From: Actinomycetes bacterium | GTDB lineage: Bacteria; Actinomycetota; Acidimicrobiia; Acidimicrobiales; Ilumatobacteraceae | DNA: 64,000 nucleotides | Direction: 5' to 3' | Assembly (NCBI GenBank): GCA_025360105.1 | Contig: JANYCT010000039.1 | Location: forward strand, 62,001 to 126,000 | Part shown: piece after piece, positions 43,615-52,526 of the stretch | How the letters are laid out: every line of letters starts with the position of its first letter | How positions within the stretch are numbered: position 1 is the stretch's first letter | Position numbers and translations under genes: made by a program | The notes under the pieces: generated by a model | Seen by the model: the letters and a program-made list of their open reading frames with translations, nothing else | Told to the model about the DNA's origin: nothing | Databases searched by the model: none

Positions 43615-45405
43615 TCAGGGTGCTTGAGTCGTCAACGCGCCGGGCATGGTGCCGGTCTCGCGCCAGCGTTCGAGATAGCCGGCGTAGTCCAGCAAACTGC
43701 CTGCGTACACCAGGTTGCGGGCGGCCTTCGCGTTTGCGTAGACCTGCTCGCTGTTGTAGTAGCTCGGCGTGCAGTCGACGCTGTACCGAGCCGCCCCAGC
43801 CGCAGCGCCGTAGAGCACTAGCAGCCATTCCTCTTCGGCTTCTGCGCTTGCCTCGATCGTGGCGATACCTCGCTCCTGGCACGCTGCGATGATGCTGGCG
43901 ACGTGTTCAGTGGACTTGGACAGGAAGTGCAAGAAGTTGGTGCCGAATCCGGCCTGCACGAGGCTGATGATCAACAGATTGGGGAACCCACCGGAAAGCA
44001 CGCCGTGCAAGGTTCGTGCGCCCTGATCCCAGCGCTGGCTCAACGCGATGCCATCGCGGCCGACCGGATCGAAACCCAGTCGACGATCGAGGTCGGACGT
44101 CACCTCGAATCCAGACGCGAAGATAAGACAATCAACGGGGTACTCCACGCCGTCAACGACCACGCCCGTGGCGGTGATGCGTTCGACACCGAGTCCATTC
44201 GTATCGACGAGATGCACGTTGGGGCGGTTGAAGGCGGGGAGATACTCGTCGTGGAAGCACACCCGCTTGCAGTTCTTGCTGTACCACGGCTTGAGCTTGG
44301 CGGCCGTCGCCGGGTCATGCACGACCTGATCGACCCGATCGCGAATTGATTCCATCGTCGCAAAGTCGCTCTGTTCGAGCGCTGCGGCTTCCTGATCGGA
44401 CTCGGGAAGTTTCTGGGTGTTGACCCACATTACATCGGTCCATCCGTCAGCCACGAGGTTCTTCTCCGGTTTTACACCCGTGACAGCATGTGTGAAATTG
44501 ACGATGCGTTCGGCCTGCCAACCCGGGGCGAGCCCGTTGAACCACTCGAGGTCAGTGGGTCCGTTGTTGCGAACCCCAACCGCCGATGGTGTGCGCTGGA
44601 AGACGTACAGCTCTTTGGCCGCCCTGGCGAGCTGCGGCACGGCCTGCACGCCCGTGGCTCCGGTGCCGATGATACCGACACGCTTGTCGGCCAGCTTGTC
44701 CATGAATTCGGTGTTGCTTCCGCCGGTGTATTCGAAGTCCCACCTGCTGGTATGAAACGCCTTGCCTTCGAAGTGCTCGATACCGGGGATGCCGGGGAGC
44801 TTGGCCTTGTGCAACAGCCCACCCGCTGTCACGAGATACGTCGCCGACAGCTTGTCGCCGCGGCTGGTGCCGACGAGCCACCGATTCGCCGTTGCGTCCC
44901 ACTCCGCAGAGGTGATCACCGTCTGGAACAACGCACGCGGGTACAGGTTGAACTGTCGGGCGAGCAACTGACAGTACGCGAAGATCTCCGACGCACTGGC
45001 GTACTTCTCTGTGGGCACGTAACCGGTTTCTTCGAGCAGTGGCAGGTACGTGTACGACTCGACATCGCACATACATCCCGGGTAGCGATTCCAGTACCAG
45101 GTGCCACCAAAGTCACCGGCCTTTTCGACAATCCGCACGTTCGTGATCCCGAGCTTGGCGAGATTGATCGCCGTGAGCATTCCGGCAAAGCCGCCACCGA
45201 CGATGACCACGTCAGACTGCTCGACCACCGGATCTCGCGAGAAGTTCGGATCCACGAATGGGTCACGATCGAAGGCCTCGTAGTCGTCCTTCAGCTCGCG
45301 GTACTGAGCAGTGCCATCTGCGCGAAGTCTCTTCTCGCGTTCGATTCGATAGTGCTCGCGGAGTTCATCGACCTCGACGTCCACTCCGCTGTCGTCCATG
45401 CTCAT
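43615..45405 (-). CDS. Flavin-containing (Baeyer-Villiger type) monooxygenase
   Basis: This 596-residue protein has the FAD motif [11 protein letters not shown] (66-76), [19 protein letters not shown] (from 99) and the fingerprint [12 protein letters not shown] (212-223), fitting FxGxxxHxxxW[PD]. The second Rossmann motif [12 protein letters not shown] (243-254) binds NADPH. Length and sequence type match cyclohexanone/phenylacetone-like type I BVMOs. AGAGGAG precedes the ATG at 45405. The ABM-like and marR genes follow 102 bp downstream on the same strand, suggesting regulation of a ketone or xenobiotic response. Confidence 0.9.
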   Translation of the reverse strand: MSMDDSGVDVEVDELREHYRIEREKRLRADGTAQYRELKDDYEAFDRDPFVDPNFSRDPVVEQSDVVIVGGGFAGMLTAINLAKLGITNVRIVEKAGDFGGTWYWNRYPGCMCDVESYTYLPLLEETGYVPTEKYASASEIFAYCQLLARQFNLYPRALFQTVITSAEWDATANRWLVGTSRGDKLSATYLVTAGGLLHKAKLPGIPGIEHFEGKAFHTSRWDFEYTGGSNTEFMDKLADKRVGIIGTGATGVQAVPQLARAAKELYVFQRTPSAVGVRNNGPTDLEWFNGLAPGWQAERIVNFTHAVTGVKPEKNLVADGWTDVMWVNTQKLPESDQEAAALEQSDFATMESIRDRVDQVVHDPATAAKLKPWYSKNCKRVCFHDEYLPAFNRPNVHLVDTNGLGVERITATGVVVDGVEYPVDCLIFASGFEVTSDLDRRLGFDPVGRDGIALSQRWDQGARTLHGVLSGGFPNLLIISLVQAGFGTNFLHFLSKSTEHVASIIAACQERGIATIEASAEAEEEWLLVLYGAAAGAARYSVDCTPSYYNSEQVYANAKAARNLVYAGSLLDYAGYLERWRETGTMPGALTTQAP

Positions 45406-45588
45406 GTGCTCCTCTGATTCCTACCGACTCACTGCGGCGTTGTGATGTACCCGCGCAACAGGCGGCGATCGGCTCCTGACCAGCATTCTCCATGCCCGAG
45501 CGCGACTCCAAGTCGGTCGAACAAAACGCGCCCGTCACGGGTTTGGCAGTGTTGGCGCGTCGGAATTTCGTCGTGTTCGAGACCCCAT

Positions 45589-45594
45589 TAGGCT
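45589..45594 (+). promoter_or_regulatory. -10 element (TAGGCT) for a leaderless 17-codon leader ORF
   Basis: TAGGCT lies 7 nt before the ATG at 45602, the same spacing as other leaderless starts here. Confidence 0.35.
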
Positions 45595-45601
45595 GTGGCG
45601 C

Positions 45602-45655
45602 ATGAACTGTCTGCATGTAGCTCGCTCCATCGGCGTGCCCGGGTTGATCCGATGA
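45602..45655 (+). CDS. Putative 17-codon leader peptide upstream of the methyltransferase gene
   Basis: The frame MNCLHVARSIGVPGLIR starts 7 nt after TAGGCT. Its stop codon overlaps the ATG of the methyltransferase gene (ATGA at 45652-45655). Leaderless initiation here followed by coupling would explain why the methyltransferase has no ribosome-binding site of its own. It is too short for family recognition; the alternative is that the methyltransferase starts at GTG 45595. Confidence 0.4.
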   Translation: MNCLHVARSIGVPGLIR

Positions 45656-46449
45656 TGCTCGACGTGCCCCGTTCGAGGCTATGCACCCAGGAGGAACTGG
45701 AGTCTCCGAGCTTCCAGCGATGGGCGCAGATTTTACGCGAACCTCACATGTACTTGCATCGCAAGCTCTGGGAGTGGAGCTTCATCGCCGAGATACTCGA
45801 TCGCGACGGCATGCTCGCACCAGACAAGCGGGGTCTTGGCTTTGCTGTCGGCCACGAACCACTCGTCGCGGCCTTTGCGGCCCGCGGCGCGACAGTGACG
45901 GCAAGCGATTTGGACGTCGAACAGGCAGCTCTCGCCGGTTGGGTCGGATCGAATGAGCACGCGGCCTCGTTGAGCAAGTTGAACGATCGTGGCCTCTGCA
46001 GCGCGTCTGAGTTTGCTCGGCTCGTCACGTTCCGAGTTGTCAACATGTTGGACATCAACGTCGACGAGCTCTGCGACTTCGACTTCACGTGGTCGTCGTG
46101 CGCCTTCGAGCACCTCGGCGGCCTCGATGCCGGACATCAATTTGTCCTTAACTCGATGAAGTGCCTGAAACCGGGCGGCCTCGCGGTGCACACGACGGAG
46201 TTCAACGTTGCATCCAACGATGCCACGGTGGACACCGGCGGCACCGTCATTTACCGCCAGAGAGATATCGAAGCTCTCGTCGCTGACCTCCGCAGTCACG
46301 GCCACCGCGTGTGGTTGGACTTCGATCGTGGTTCGTTGCCCATTGACTATCACGTCGATGTGCCGCCCTACACGCACGATCCGCACCTGAAACTGCACCT
46401 GATGGGCTACACCACGACGTCGATTGGCATCGTTGTTCGATGCAGTTGA
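45652..46449 (+). CDS. SAM-dependent methyltransferase (class I)
   Basis: This 265-residue protein has the Rossmann glycine region GLGFAVGHEPLVAAFAARGA, then TASDLDVEQA (motif II acid). Later blocks are FDFTWSSCAFEHLGGLDAG and LKPGGLAVHTTEFN (post-motif III). N-terminal SRLCTQEELESP and LHRKLWEWSFIAE resemble methyltransferases of cell-surface glycan clusters. The acceptor is unknown. It overlaps the following GT-C membrane protein by 10 bp, so the two likely work together. Confidence 0.8.
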   Translation: MMLDVPRSRLCTQEELESPSFQRWAQILREPHMYLHRKLWEWSFIAEILDRDGMLAPDKRGLGFAVGHEPLVAAFAARGATVTASDLDVEQAALAGWVGSNEHAASLSKLNDRGLCSASEFARLVTFRVVNMLDINVDELCDFDFTWSSCAFEHLGGLDAGHQFVLNSMKCLKPGGLAVHTTEFNVASNDATVDTGGTVIYRQRDIEALVADLRSHGHRVWLDFDRGSLPIDYHVDVPPYTHDPHLKLHLMGYTTTSIGIVVRCS

Positions 46450-47846
46450 GGCTCTTGGCCAAATCTCCTGATGCGGTCGTTGGAGGCCTTCTCTTTTTCG
46501 GCTTCGTTCTGTTCTATGCGTCGTTCCAACGAGGCAGGACACCGACGTACGACGCTGGGATCTACATCGATGTTGCCAGGAACTTGGCTGAGCACCTCTC
46601 GGTCCACGTCCGCAACGATGCCTACGCGCCGCTGAACAGTCCATACGCGAGCTACGGATTGGGGCTCTCGCTGATGATTGTCCCGTTGGTGTTCGTGCAG
46701 AAGTGGGTACAACCGGGCGGTCAGGAGATCGTGTTGCTGGCCAACGTCTTCGTGATCGCGTCCACCGCGGTTCTCGTGTACTTCGTTGCTCTCGCGTTGA
46801 AATTCTCGCGGCTGGGGGCGGTCTGCTCGGCGCTCGTGTTCGGAGTGACAACCATGGCTCTCCAACAGGCCACCGACCTGTTCAGCGAGCCAGGCATCGC
46901 GCTCTTCACGGTGCTGACCGTGTTCGGGCTGGTCAAATGGCGCAGCGGGTCAGCCTTCGGCCCTTGGCTTGTGGGCTGCGGAATTGCACTCGCGATCACG
47001 TTTCGGTCGGACTCGATGGTTCTGTCCGCAGTGGTCCTCGTCGCGGTGCCACTGTTCGTGCCACTGAATACGTTGAGACAGCGCAAAGCTCAGTGGCTCG
47101 TCGGTGTCTGCCTTCCTATCGCCGGCGCGATGGTCTACCAACTGGCCTACAACCACCTCCGTTACGGCAAATTCACCCAGTTCGGGTATCGGAGCGAGGG
47201 CTTCACCACACCGTTCTTGACTGGCCTGTACGGCAACACGTTCAGTCCAGGAAAAGGCTTCTTCATCTATAGCCCTTTCCTGATTCTCGGCATCCCCGGT
47301 CTGGTCCTCATGTGGCGCCGCGATCGCGCCGTCGTATCGGTAATTCTGCTGCTTGGGCTCACGCGCATCTTGTTCTACGCCCGCTGGCATTCATGGCCGG
47401 GTGGTGTTGCATGGGGGCCCCGGTTCATGTTTCCGCTGTGTGCACTGCTCGCGATTCCTTCCGTCGAAACGGTGCGTTACGTCACCTCGAGAGGACGCCG
47501 ATCACGCGTGATCGGACTCGTCGGTGCTTCAGTCCTGTTCGTCGCGGGCGCCGCCGTCGCAGTGCTCGGCGTGATGTTTCCCTTCGAACGCTGGTGGCAG
47601 ATCATGAACGGCAGTGCAGCAGACCCGCAAAGCGCAGCGACGACCGCTCAGCGGATGCACGACTACACGTGGACCTTCGGTGGCAGTCCCATTGCCGGAA
47701 ACCTTCGACTACTGCGCCACGCTGAGCCAACCGCGTTGCTGTGGTTCAGCCACGGTCGACTCTTACTGGGTGTCACCATTCTGCTGGGCGGACTTCTGCT
47801 ACTCGGCGCAGCAACGGTGCTGGCCCGACGTGTCGAGGTGTCATAA
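46440..47846 (+). CDS. GT-C type membrane glycosyltransferase-like protein
   Basis: This 468-residue protein has about 11 hydrophobic segments. After the first lies TYDAGIYIDVARNLAEH, an acidic loop as in GT-C polyprenyl-phosphate-sugar transferases. Further conserved loops are LFSEPGIALF, FRSDSMVL, NHLRYGKFTQFGY and FSPGKGFFIYSP, plus WGPRFMFP. The same loops occur in the protein at 49381-50886. It probably moves a lipid-linked sugar to an exported acceptor. No close named family is recognised. Confidence 0.75.
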   Translation: MQLRLLAKSPDAVVGGLLFFGFVLFYASFQRGRTPTYDAGIYIDVARNLAEHLSVHVRNDAYAPLNSPYASYGLGLSLMIVPLVFVQKWVQPGGQEIVLLANVFVIASTAVLVYFVALALKFSRLGAVCSALVFGVTTMALQQATDLFSEPGIALFTVLTVFGLVKWRSGSAFGPWLVGCGIALAITFRSDSMVLSAVVLVAVPLFVPLNTLRQRKAQWLVGVCLPIAGAMVYQLAYNHLRYGKFTQFGYRSEGFTTPFLTGLYGNTFSPGKGFFIYSPFLILGIPGLVLMWRRDRAVVSVILLLGLTRILFYARWHSWPGGVAWGPRFMFPLCALLAIPSVETVRYVTSRGRRSRVIGLVGASVLFVAGAAVAVLGVMFPFERWWQIMNGSAADPQSAATTAQRMHDYTWTFGGSPIAGNLRLLRHAEPTALLWFSHGRLLLGVTILLGGLLLLGAATVLARRVEVS

Positions 47847-47914
47847 CCGCGCGAAATCGCTGCAGATAGACTGCGGCAGCCACGGCGTCCGTAGGCGAAT
47901 ATAGAGAGGCAGAT

Positions 47915-49186
47915 GTGTCGACTGACATCGAAGTGATCGAGACCCTTGAGCGTCTTGATGAGAAGCTGCGCGAGCTCGACGGCCTTGCGCTGGTCTCTGA
48001 TGATTCGCTTCGCCGCGGCTTCGAGACGTTTCGCATGAACTTCCCCATGCCGTCGGATCTGGACCCCTACTCGGACGAGTATCGCGAGCACCAGTTCAAG
48101 TTGTACGAGACCATTTCCGGTCGCAATTACGCCGTCAAGAACGAAGTCGCCGCATTCGATGTGGCGGCCGCCAGCATCCGCCCATTCCCGTACACCTCGG
48201 AGAGTCCGTCGACCGTCGGGCATCAGTTGATCGCGATCGGGTTTCTCATCTCGCTCCTGCCGTCGCGCACCCCTGAACGTCCGCTGCGAATACTCGAGTT
48301 CGGGCCTGGCTGGGGAAACACCACGCTTGCCATGGCCACGATGGGATACAACGTGACTGCGATCGATATCGCGCCGGGCTTTTGTGAACTGATTCGCACT
48401 CGTGCCGACATGCTGGGCATCGAGGTCGATGTCGTCAACGGTGATTTCAGCCTCATCGAGGACGTCGTCGAGCCGTACGACGCCGTGGTGTTCTTCGAGT
48501 GCTTCCATCACTCGTCCGATCATCTCCGTCTCCTGCGATCCCTCGCCGCAGCAACGACGCCAGAGGCCCGGGTTCTCTTTGCCGCTGAACCCATCGTCGC
48601 GGACTTTCCCGTGCCGTGGGGCCTGCGCCTTGACGGTGAGTCGCTCTGGGCAGCTCGAAATTTTGGCTGGCTCGAGCTTGGGTTCAACCAGACCTATTTC
48701 GAAGAAACCGTGAAGCGGTGTGGTTGGGATCTCGTCAATCACCGTCTCGACGGCACACCATGGGCAAACGTGTGGCTCGCCCAGAAAGAGCCGACGGTGC
48801 TGCGACTCGATCCCTCACAATCGACATTTCATACCCAGGTCGGCGAGTATCGCGACGGGGCGATGTACTCGGACGGCACCCAGGGCTTCCTGCAATATGG
48901 GCCATATCAGGCTCTGGAGTCAGGGAGATATCAGGCAGTGGTCGACTTCTTTTCTCTAGACGGAGCCAGCGGGCTAGTGGCGATCGATGTCGTGTCGTCG
49001 TCAGGTTCGGTTTCGCACGGTCGCCTCGAGATTCAGGTCGACCACATGCAACAGCACAACGCAGTGTCTCGGCTCGAGTTCACCCTTGCGCCAGCCGTGG
49101 CTGATCTCGAGCTTCGAGTATTCGTCACGGCGGGAACCCGCGTTGCACTTCGGTCCAGTCGAATACTGCCGCTTCCAGCGGAGTGA
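47915..49186 (+). CDS. Methyltransferase with C-terminal beta-sandwich domain
   Basis: Residues 115-290 form a class I SAM methyltransferase: LRILEFGPGWGNTTLAMA (motif I), YNVTAIDIAPGF, VVNGDFS and VVFFECFHHSSDH. A C-terminal region of about 130 residues (GEYRDGAMYSDGTQGFLQYG onward) looks like a carbohydrate-binding-type beta sandwich. The same methyltransferase core is common in glycan gene clusters. The GTG start at 47915 has GAGAGG 5 nt upstream. It lies 68 bp after the first GT-C gene. Total length 423 residues. Confidence 0.78.
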   Translation: MSTDIEVIETLERLDEKLRELDGLALVSDDSLRRGFETFRMNFPMPSDLDPYSDEYREHQFKLYETISGRNYAVKNEVAAFDVAAASIRPFPYTSESPSTVGHQLIAIGFLISLLPSRTPERPLRILEFGPGWGNTTLAMATMGYNVTAIDIAPGFCELIRTRADMLGIEVDVVNGDFSLIEDVVEPYDAVVFFECFHHSSDHLRLLRSLAAATTPEARVLFAAEPIVADFPVPWGLRLDGESLWAARNFGWLELGFNQTYFEETVKRCGWDLVNHRLDGTPWANVWLAQKEPTVLRLDPSQSTFHTQVGEYRDGAMYSDGTQGFLQYGPYQALESGRYQAVVDFFSLDGASGLVAIDVVSSSGSVSHGRLEIQVDHMQQHNAVSRLEFTLAPAVADLELRVFVTAGTRVALRSSRILPLPAE

Positions 49187-49380
49187 CCGAACGTCATCTG
49201 CCGGCGAGCGGCACCGCCTCATCGGTACGTCGCGGCCAATCTCATCGACGCGCCAGACCCAACGACACCCCACTGAGAGAGACGCTCCACGATGCTGGAA
49301 CCAAGAACAAACATCAGTAGCCCGTACCCACCGAAGCTGACGCAGGAAACCGCACGGTTGACCGAGGGGATGCGCCCGCA

Positions 49381-50886
49381 ATGACGACTGCTCTCAGCGC
49401 GCCAGCCGACATCGTGCCGGCCGACGACGTGCGGATCGATCGTCAAATCTCGATCGCGCTCTTCGGCGGGCTCTTTGCGATCTATCTCGCTGTGATGCGC
49501 GGCCAGATCGAGGTGTACGACACCCAAGCGATGCTTGCCGTGGCCCAAAACCTCGTGAACCATGGTTCGCTCAAGGCCGAGGGCGCCGGATACGCCCTGT
49601 CGACTCCGTGGTCACCGTATGGCATCGCCATCAGTGTGTTGGCTGTCCCCCTCTACGCCCTGTCGAAGTGGGTCGGTCACTACGCACTGCTCGTGTCTCT
49701 CATCGCTCCGGCATTCACCGCGGCCTGCGCCGTCGTGATCTACCGGATCTCCAGGGCGATGCGGTGGGGATCCGTATACGGACTCTTCGCGGCCCTCAGC
49801 TTCGGGCTCTTCTCCATGGCGGTTTGGTATAGCACCCAGCTCTTCAGCGAGCCCGCAGTCACCCTGTGCCTGCTCGTCATCATCTTGCAAATGATCCGCT
49901 GGCAGCACGGCTCACATCGGGCGGTGCTATGGATAGGCATCGCTGCGGCCTGCGCACTTCAACTCCGGTCCGACTCGCTGTTCACGATCTGGATCGGCCT
50001 TGCTGCTATCCCTTTTTTTGTTCCGAAGGCGGCGTTCCTCTCGAAACGCTCACTGTTGTCACTGGGCATTCCAATGCTGGTCAGCGTTGCCATTCTCGTT
50101 TGGTACAACGAAGTCCGCTATGACCGTGCCTTCATCGGCTCGTATGGACCTGGAGGAGGTTTCAGCACTCCTGTCCTCCACGGCCTTGGCGGACTGCTGT
50201 TCAGCCCCGGCAAGGGTCTCTTCATCTTCAATCCATTGGCGATCATGGGGTTCGCCGGTCTCGTCGTGATGTTCATCGGCCCGCAGCGCGAACGCAATCG
50301 AGGTTTGGCTGTCGTCTGTCTGTTGTTCATCGTGCCGCGCATTGTTTTCTACGCGAAGTGGGGTGTATGGGACGGCGGCTCGGTGTGGGGGCCTCGATTT
50401 CTCTTGCCGTCGGTCGGAGCTCTCGCGGTCACGGCAGTTCCCCTGTATCAGACGGCAGTGCCAAGCCGGGTGGCCGTCGTGTGTCTGCGCGCTGCGACAG
50501 TGCTCCTCGCCGCCTTTGCAGCTGTCATTAACTTCTTGTCGATTCGTGTTCCCCTCGGCGAGTGGATCGGCGTGCTCAGCTCACCCGAATGGCGTCAAGA
50601 ACTCGGCATCCATGGAATCAACAGTGGGGCCGATGTTACGACAGCGCTGGACTTCCATTTCATAGGGACCCCGATCTGGGGATTTGTCATCTTGCTGCGC
50701 AGAGGCGTTGCCCTCACCAACGCACACTGGTGGGCGACGGGCCACGCCTGGGTCGGGTGGCTCGGACTCGCCCTCGGCTTCGGATGTCTGCTGGCTGCCG
50801 CCGGCCTCGCTCGTGACCAGGACAGAGATCCAGAGATCGAGCCATTCGCGTACGAAGCGGCCGAGGTCGAACCCGCCGTCTCGTGA
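49381..50886 (+). CDS. GT-C type membrane glycosyltransferase-like protein (paralogue)
   Basis: This 501-residue protein has about 11-12 hydrophobic segments and shares the loop motifs of the protein at 46440-47846. These are VYDTQAMLAVAQNLVNHGS, SPYGIAIS, LFSEPAVTLC, LRSDSLFT, NEVRYDRAF, FSPGKGLFIFNP and FYAKWGVWDGGSVWGPRF. A disordered acidic tail ends the protein. The 194 bp before its start hold no gene I can support. The pair probably arose by duplication and may act on related substrates. Confidence 0.75.
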   Translation: MTTALSAPADIVPADDVRIDRQISIALFGGLFAIYLAVMRGQIEVYDTQAMLAVAQNLVNHGSLKAEGAGYALSTPWSPYGIAISVLAVPLYALSKWVGHYALLVSLIAPAFTAACAVVIYRISRAMRWGSVYGLFAALSFGLFSMAVWYSTQLFSEPAVTLCLLVIILQMIRWQHGSHRAVLWIGIAAACALQLRSDSLFTIWIGLAAIPFFVPKAAFLSKRSLLSLGIPMLVSVAILVWYNEVRYDRAFIGSYGPGGGFSTPVLHGLGGLLFSPGKGLFIFNPLAIMGFAGLVVMFIGPQRERNRGLAVVCLLFIVPRIVFYAKWGVWDGGSVWGPRFLLPSVGALAVTAVPLYQTAVPSRVAVVCLRAATVLLAAFAAVINFLSIRVPLGEWIGVLSSPEWRQELGIHGINSGADVTTALDFHFIGTPIWGFVILLRRGVALTNAHWWATGHAWVGWLGLALGFGCLLAAAGLARDQDRDPEIEPFAYEAAEVEPAVS

Positions 50887-50936
50887 GCGCGATCAAAGGT
50901 GGTCGCGATCAAACGGCGCTGGACTGGACTCACTTC

Positions 50937-50964
50937 TGGAGCGGATGACGAGGTTCGAATTCGC
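50937..50964 (-). repeat. Partial copy of a tRNA 3' end (att-like)
   Basis: TGGAGCGGATGACGAGGTTC and the following AATTCGC match the T-arm, acceptor strand and CCA of the tRNA-Gly remnant at 52304-52354, differing at two positions. No anticodon arm is present, so it is not a tRNA gene. It forms a direct repeat with the 52.3 kb copy, flanking 1.35 kb. Confidence 0.6.
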
Positions 50965-50979
50965 TGCACGTCGGAGAGC

Positions 50980-50985
50980 TAGATT
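50980..50985 (+). promoter_or_regulatory. -10 element (TAGATT) of leaderless PG-binding lipoprotein gene
   Basis: TAGATT lies 6 nt before the ATG at 50992, just past the att-like repeat. Confidence 0.35.
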
Positions 50986-50991
50986 GCGCGG

Positions 50992-51519
50992 ATGAAGCGC
51001 ACTGCCGTGGTCCTCGCCAGCTCACTCCTCGTTGTCGCTGCGGCCTGCAGTAGCGCCACCACCTCGAAAGGCGCAACGGGCGACACCTCCACGACAACGG
51101 GCAACACCAGCGCTGCTGTGTCAGCGTCGACGGCGACAAGCGCCGCATCGACACCCACCTCGGCCACAGCGACATCGGCTCCGCCAGCGCCCACCGCACC
51201 AGCACCGACCGCGCCAGCACCGACCACCCCGCTCACGACCCCGAATGTCTCGCCCACTACCGATGCATGCCGTGTAGTGGGCGATCTGTTCTCCGCGGAT
51301 ATCGCAACGGTGTCGGTGCGGCGCGGCGACTGCGGCGAAGGCGTTCGCCAGGTCCAAACGCAGCTGAACTACAAGCTGGGCATCTCACTCAACACCGACG
51401 GCATCTTCGGTGCAGGCACCCAGCAGGCGGTCCGCAACTTCCAGGCATCGGTGGGCATCGCCGCGGATGGCATCGTCGGATCATCGACCTGGATTGCGCT
51501 CACCGACGACGGCACCTGA
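50992..51519 (+). CDS. Peptidoglycan-binding lipoprotein
   Basis: An 18-residue signal peptide ends in lipobox VAAAC (Cys19). About 70 residues of Thr/Ala/Pro linker follow. A C-terminal PG_binding_1 domain (about 105-172) has LRRGDCGEGV-type start SVRRGDCGEGVRQVQTQLNY, then DGIFGAGTQQAVRNFQASVG and ADGIVGSSTW. It should be anchored in the membrane and grip the cell wall. No catalytic domain is present in its 175 residues. Confidence 0.88.
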   Translation: MKRTAVVLASSLLVVAAACSSATTSKGATGDTSTTTGNTSAAVSASTATSAASTPTSATATSAPPAPTAPAPTAPAPTTPLTTPNVSPTTDACRVVGDLFSADIATVSVRRGDCGEGVRQVQTQLNYKLGISLNTDGIFGAGTQQAVRNFQASVGIAADGIVGSSTWIALTDDGT

Positions 51520-51645
51520 GCGTACCCGCAAGGCATCATCGGCACAGCGCTGGTTCCGCCTCGCTCTGCAGCCGACCTCCCCGATCTCGGCGCGATGGAG
51601 GCGGAGGAGCTGCTGACCGACGTGTCGAGCTTCCCACTCGCACTG

Positions 51646-52029
51646 TCAGGTGTTGTTGTCGACGTGCTCTGTTCGAGCTTGGGCAACGAGTTGATGGGCG
51701 AGCTGTCCGGCGGCTTGGGGGCTGAGTCTTGCCCCAGTTTCGTAGGCGGCGGCGAAGGCGTTGCGACCCATGGTGTCGCGGATCGTCACGATGGCCGGCG
51801 AAAGTGTTGCAGCCATCTCAGGGTCCACAAGATTGACGGCTCCATAGAGTTGGGCTGCTCCCTCGAGGTAACCGAGGCGCGCGAGCATGTCCGCAGGCTG
51901 ACCAACACCGGACGCGGCGTAGCTATCGCCCATGACTTGCCAGACGTCGACCTGCTCAGCGAACAACGAAAGTGCTGCATCGACCTCGATGGTGTCGGCG
52001 AGCAATCCCATCTGCATCCTGCGAAGGGC
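51646..52029 (-). pseudogene. C-terminal remnant of a LuxR/adenylate-cyclase type ATPase protein
   Basis: The frame ends with DMLARLGYLEGAAQLYGAV and TMGRNAFAAAYETGARLSPQ. This is the typical tail of large AAA-ATPase LuxR or cyclase-coupled regulators (LARxGxxExAAxLxGA ... LGExxFxxAxxxGxxLS). No ATPase or HTH is attached, and the first 50 codons of the open frame match nothing. I read it as a truncated relic at a rearrangement boundary. Confidence 0.5.
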
Positions 52030-52266
52030 CGACTCGAGGCGTCGGTTCCCTGATCTGACCGTGATTGTCGCCGCGTTCTGCTGGCCGTTCGGACAGCACG
52101 CTCTCGACGTCGAGATTCGGCTCTGACCGAAGGGACCAGACGAGGCGGGCGTAGTCCGGAGAAATCGACTTTTCGGCAATTTTCACCTGCTTACCAGGAG
52201 TGACTCAGGGGCGAAGCGAACCTGACGGTACAGCGCGAGGGTATACCGGCAAGCCGAAAACGCAGG
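52030..52266. other. Intergenic stretch, no gene recognised
   Basis: No supported gene is seen between the LuxR-type relic and the hairpin at 52267. The sequence looks like degraded or junction DNA. Confidence 0.3.
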
Positions 52267-52291
52267 TCAGCGGCCCCAGTAGGGCCGCTGA
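52267..52291 (-). terminator. 10-bp hairpin terminator of the displaced tRNA-Gly
   Basis: TCAGCGGCCC (52267-52276) pairs perfectly with GGGCCGCTGA (52282-52291) around a 5-nt loop. Read on the minus strand it lies 12 nt past the tRNA 3' end and is followed by CCTGCGTTTTCGG, a T-tract. This is where a tRNA terminator would sit. Confidence 0.6.
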
Positions 52292-52303
52292 TCTGGTGTT
52301 TCT

Positions 52304-52354
52304 TGGAGCGGATGACGAGATTCGAACTCGCGACCCTCACCTTGGCAAGGTTGT
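52304..52354 (-). pseudogene. 3' portion of tRNA-Gly (GCC), probable attachment-site remnant
   Basis: On the minus strand the sequence contains the anticodon loop TTGCCAA (GCC), variable region, T-arm GCGAGTTCGAATCTCGT, acceptor strand CATCCGC, discriminator T and CCA. The D-arm and 5' acceptor strand are absent. The anticodon stem has two mismatches. This is the pattern left when an element integrates into a tRNA gene and displaces its 3' end. Confidence 0.75.
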
Positions 52355-52361
52355 GGTCACC

Positions 52362-52442
52362 GTCCGTACAGTCCGTCTACTGCACTGCAGTACTCCACAG
52401 TCCGCAAAACCGTCCGGGAAATCCGTCTGTTCCGTCTAGTTC
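52362..52442. repeat. TCCGT-type repeats and palindrome beside the tRNA remnant
   Basis: Six TCCG(T) words occur within about 80 bp (for example GTCCGTACAGTCCGTC). TACTGCA-C-TGCAGTA (52378-52392) is a perfect palindrome between them. Such arrays next to a tRNA core resemble integrase arm-type and excisionase sites; this reading is inference. Confidence 0.45.
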
Positions 52443-52513
52443 GTATACCGGTCTACCATCGCTCGTTCCGAGTCGCCCGATGAAACCCGATACGACACAC
52501 CGAATAAGGGTGA

Positions 52514-52519
52514 TAGCAT
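52514..52519 (+). promoter_or_regulatory. -10 element (TAGCAT) of the leaderless toxin gene
   Basis: TAGCAT lies 7 nt before the ATG at 52527. Confidence 0.4.
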
Positions 52520-52526
52520 CGCTGCT

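Noticed and set aside
50937-50964. Possible intact tRNA gene
   Set aside because: Only the T-arm and acceptor strand are present; no anticodon or D-arm can be formed.
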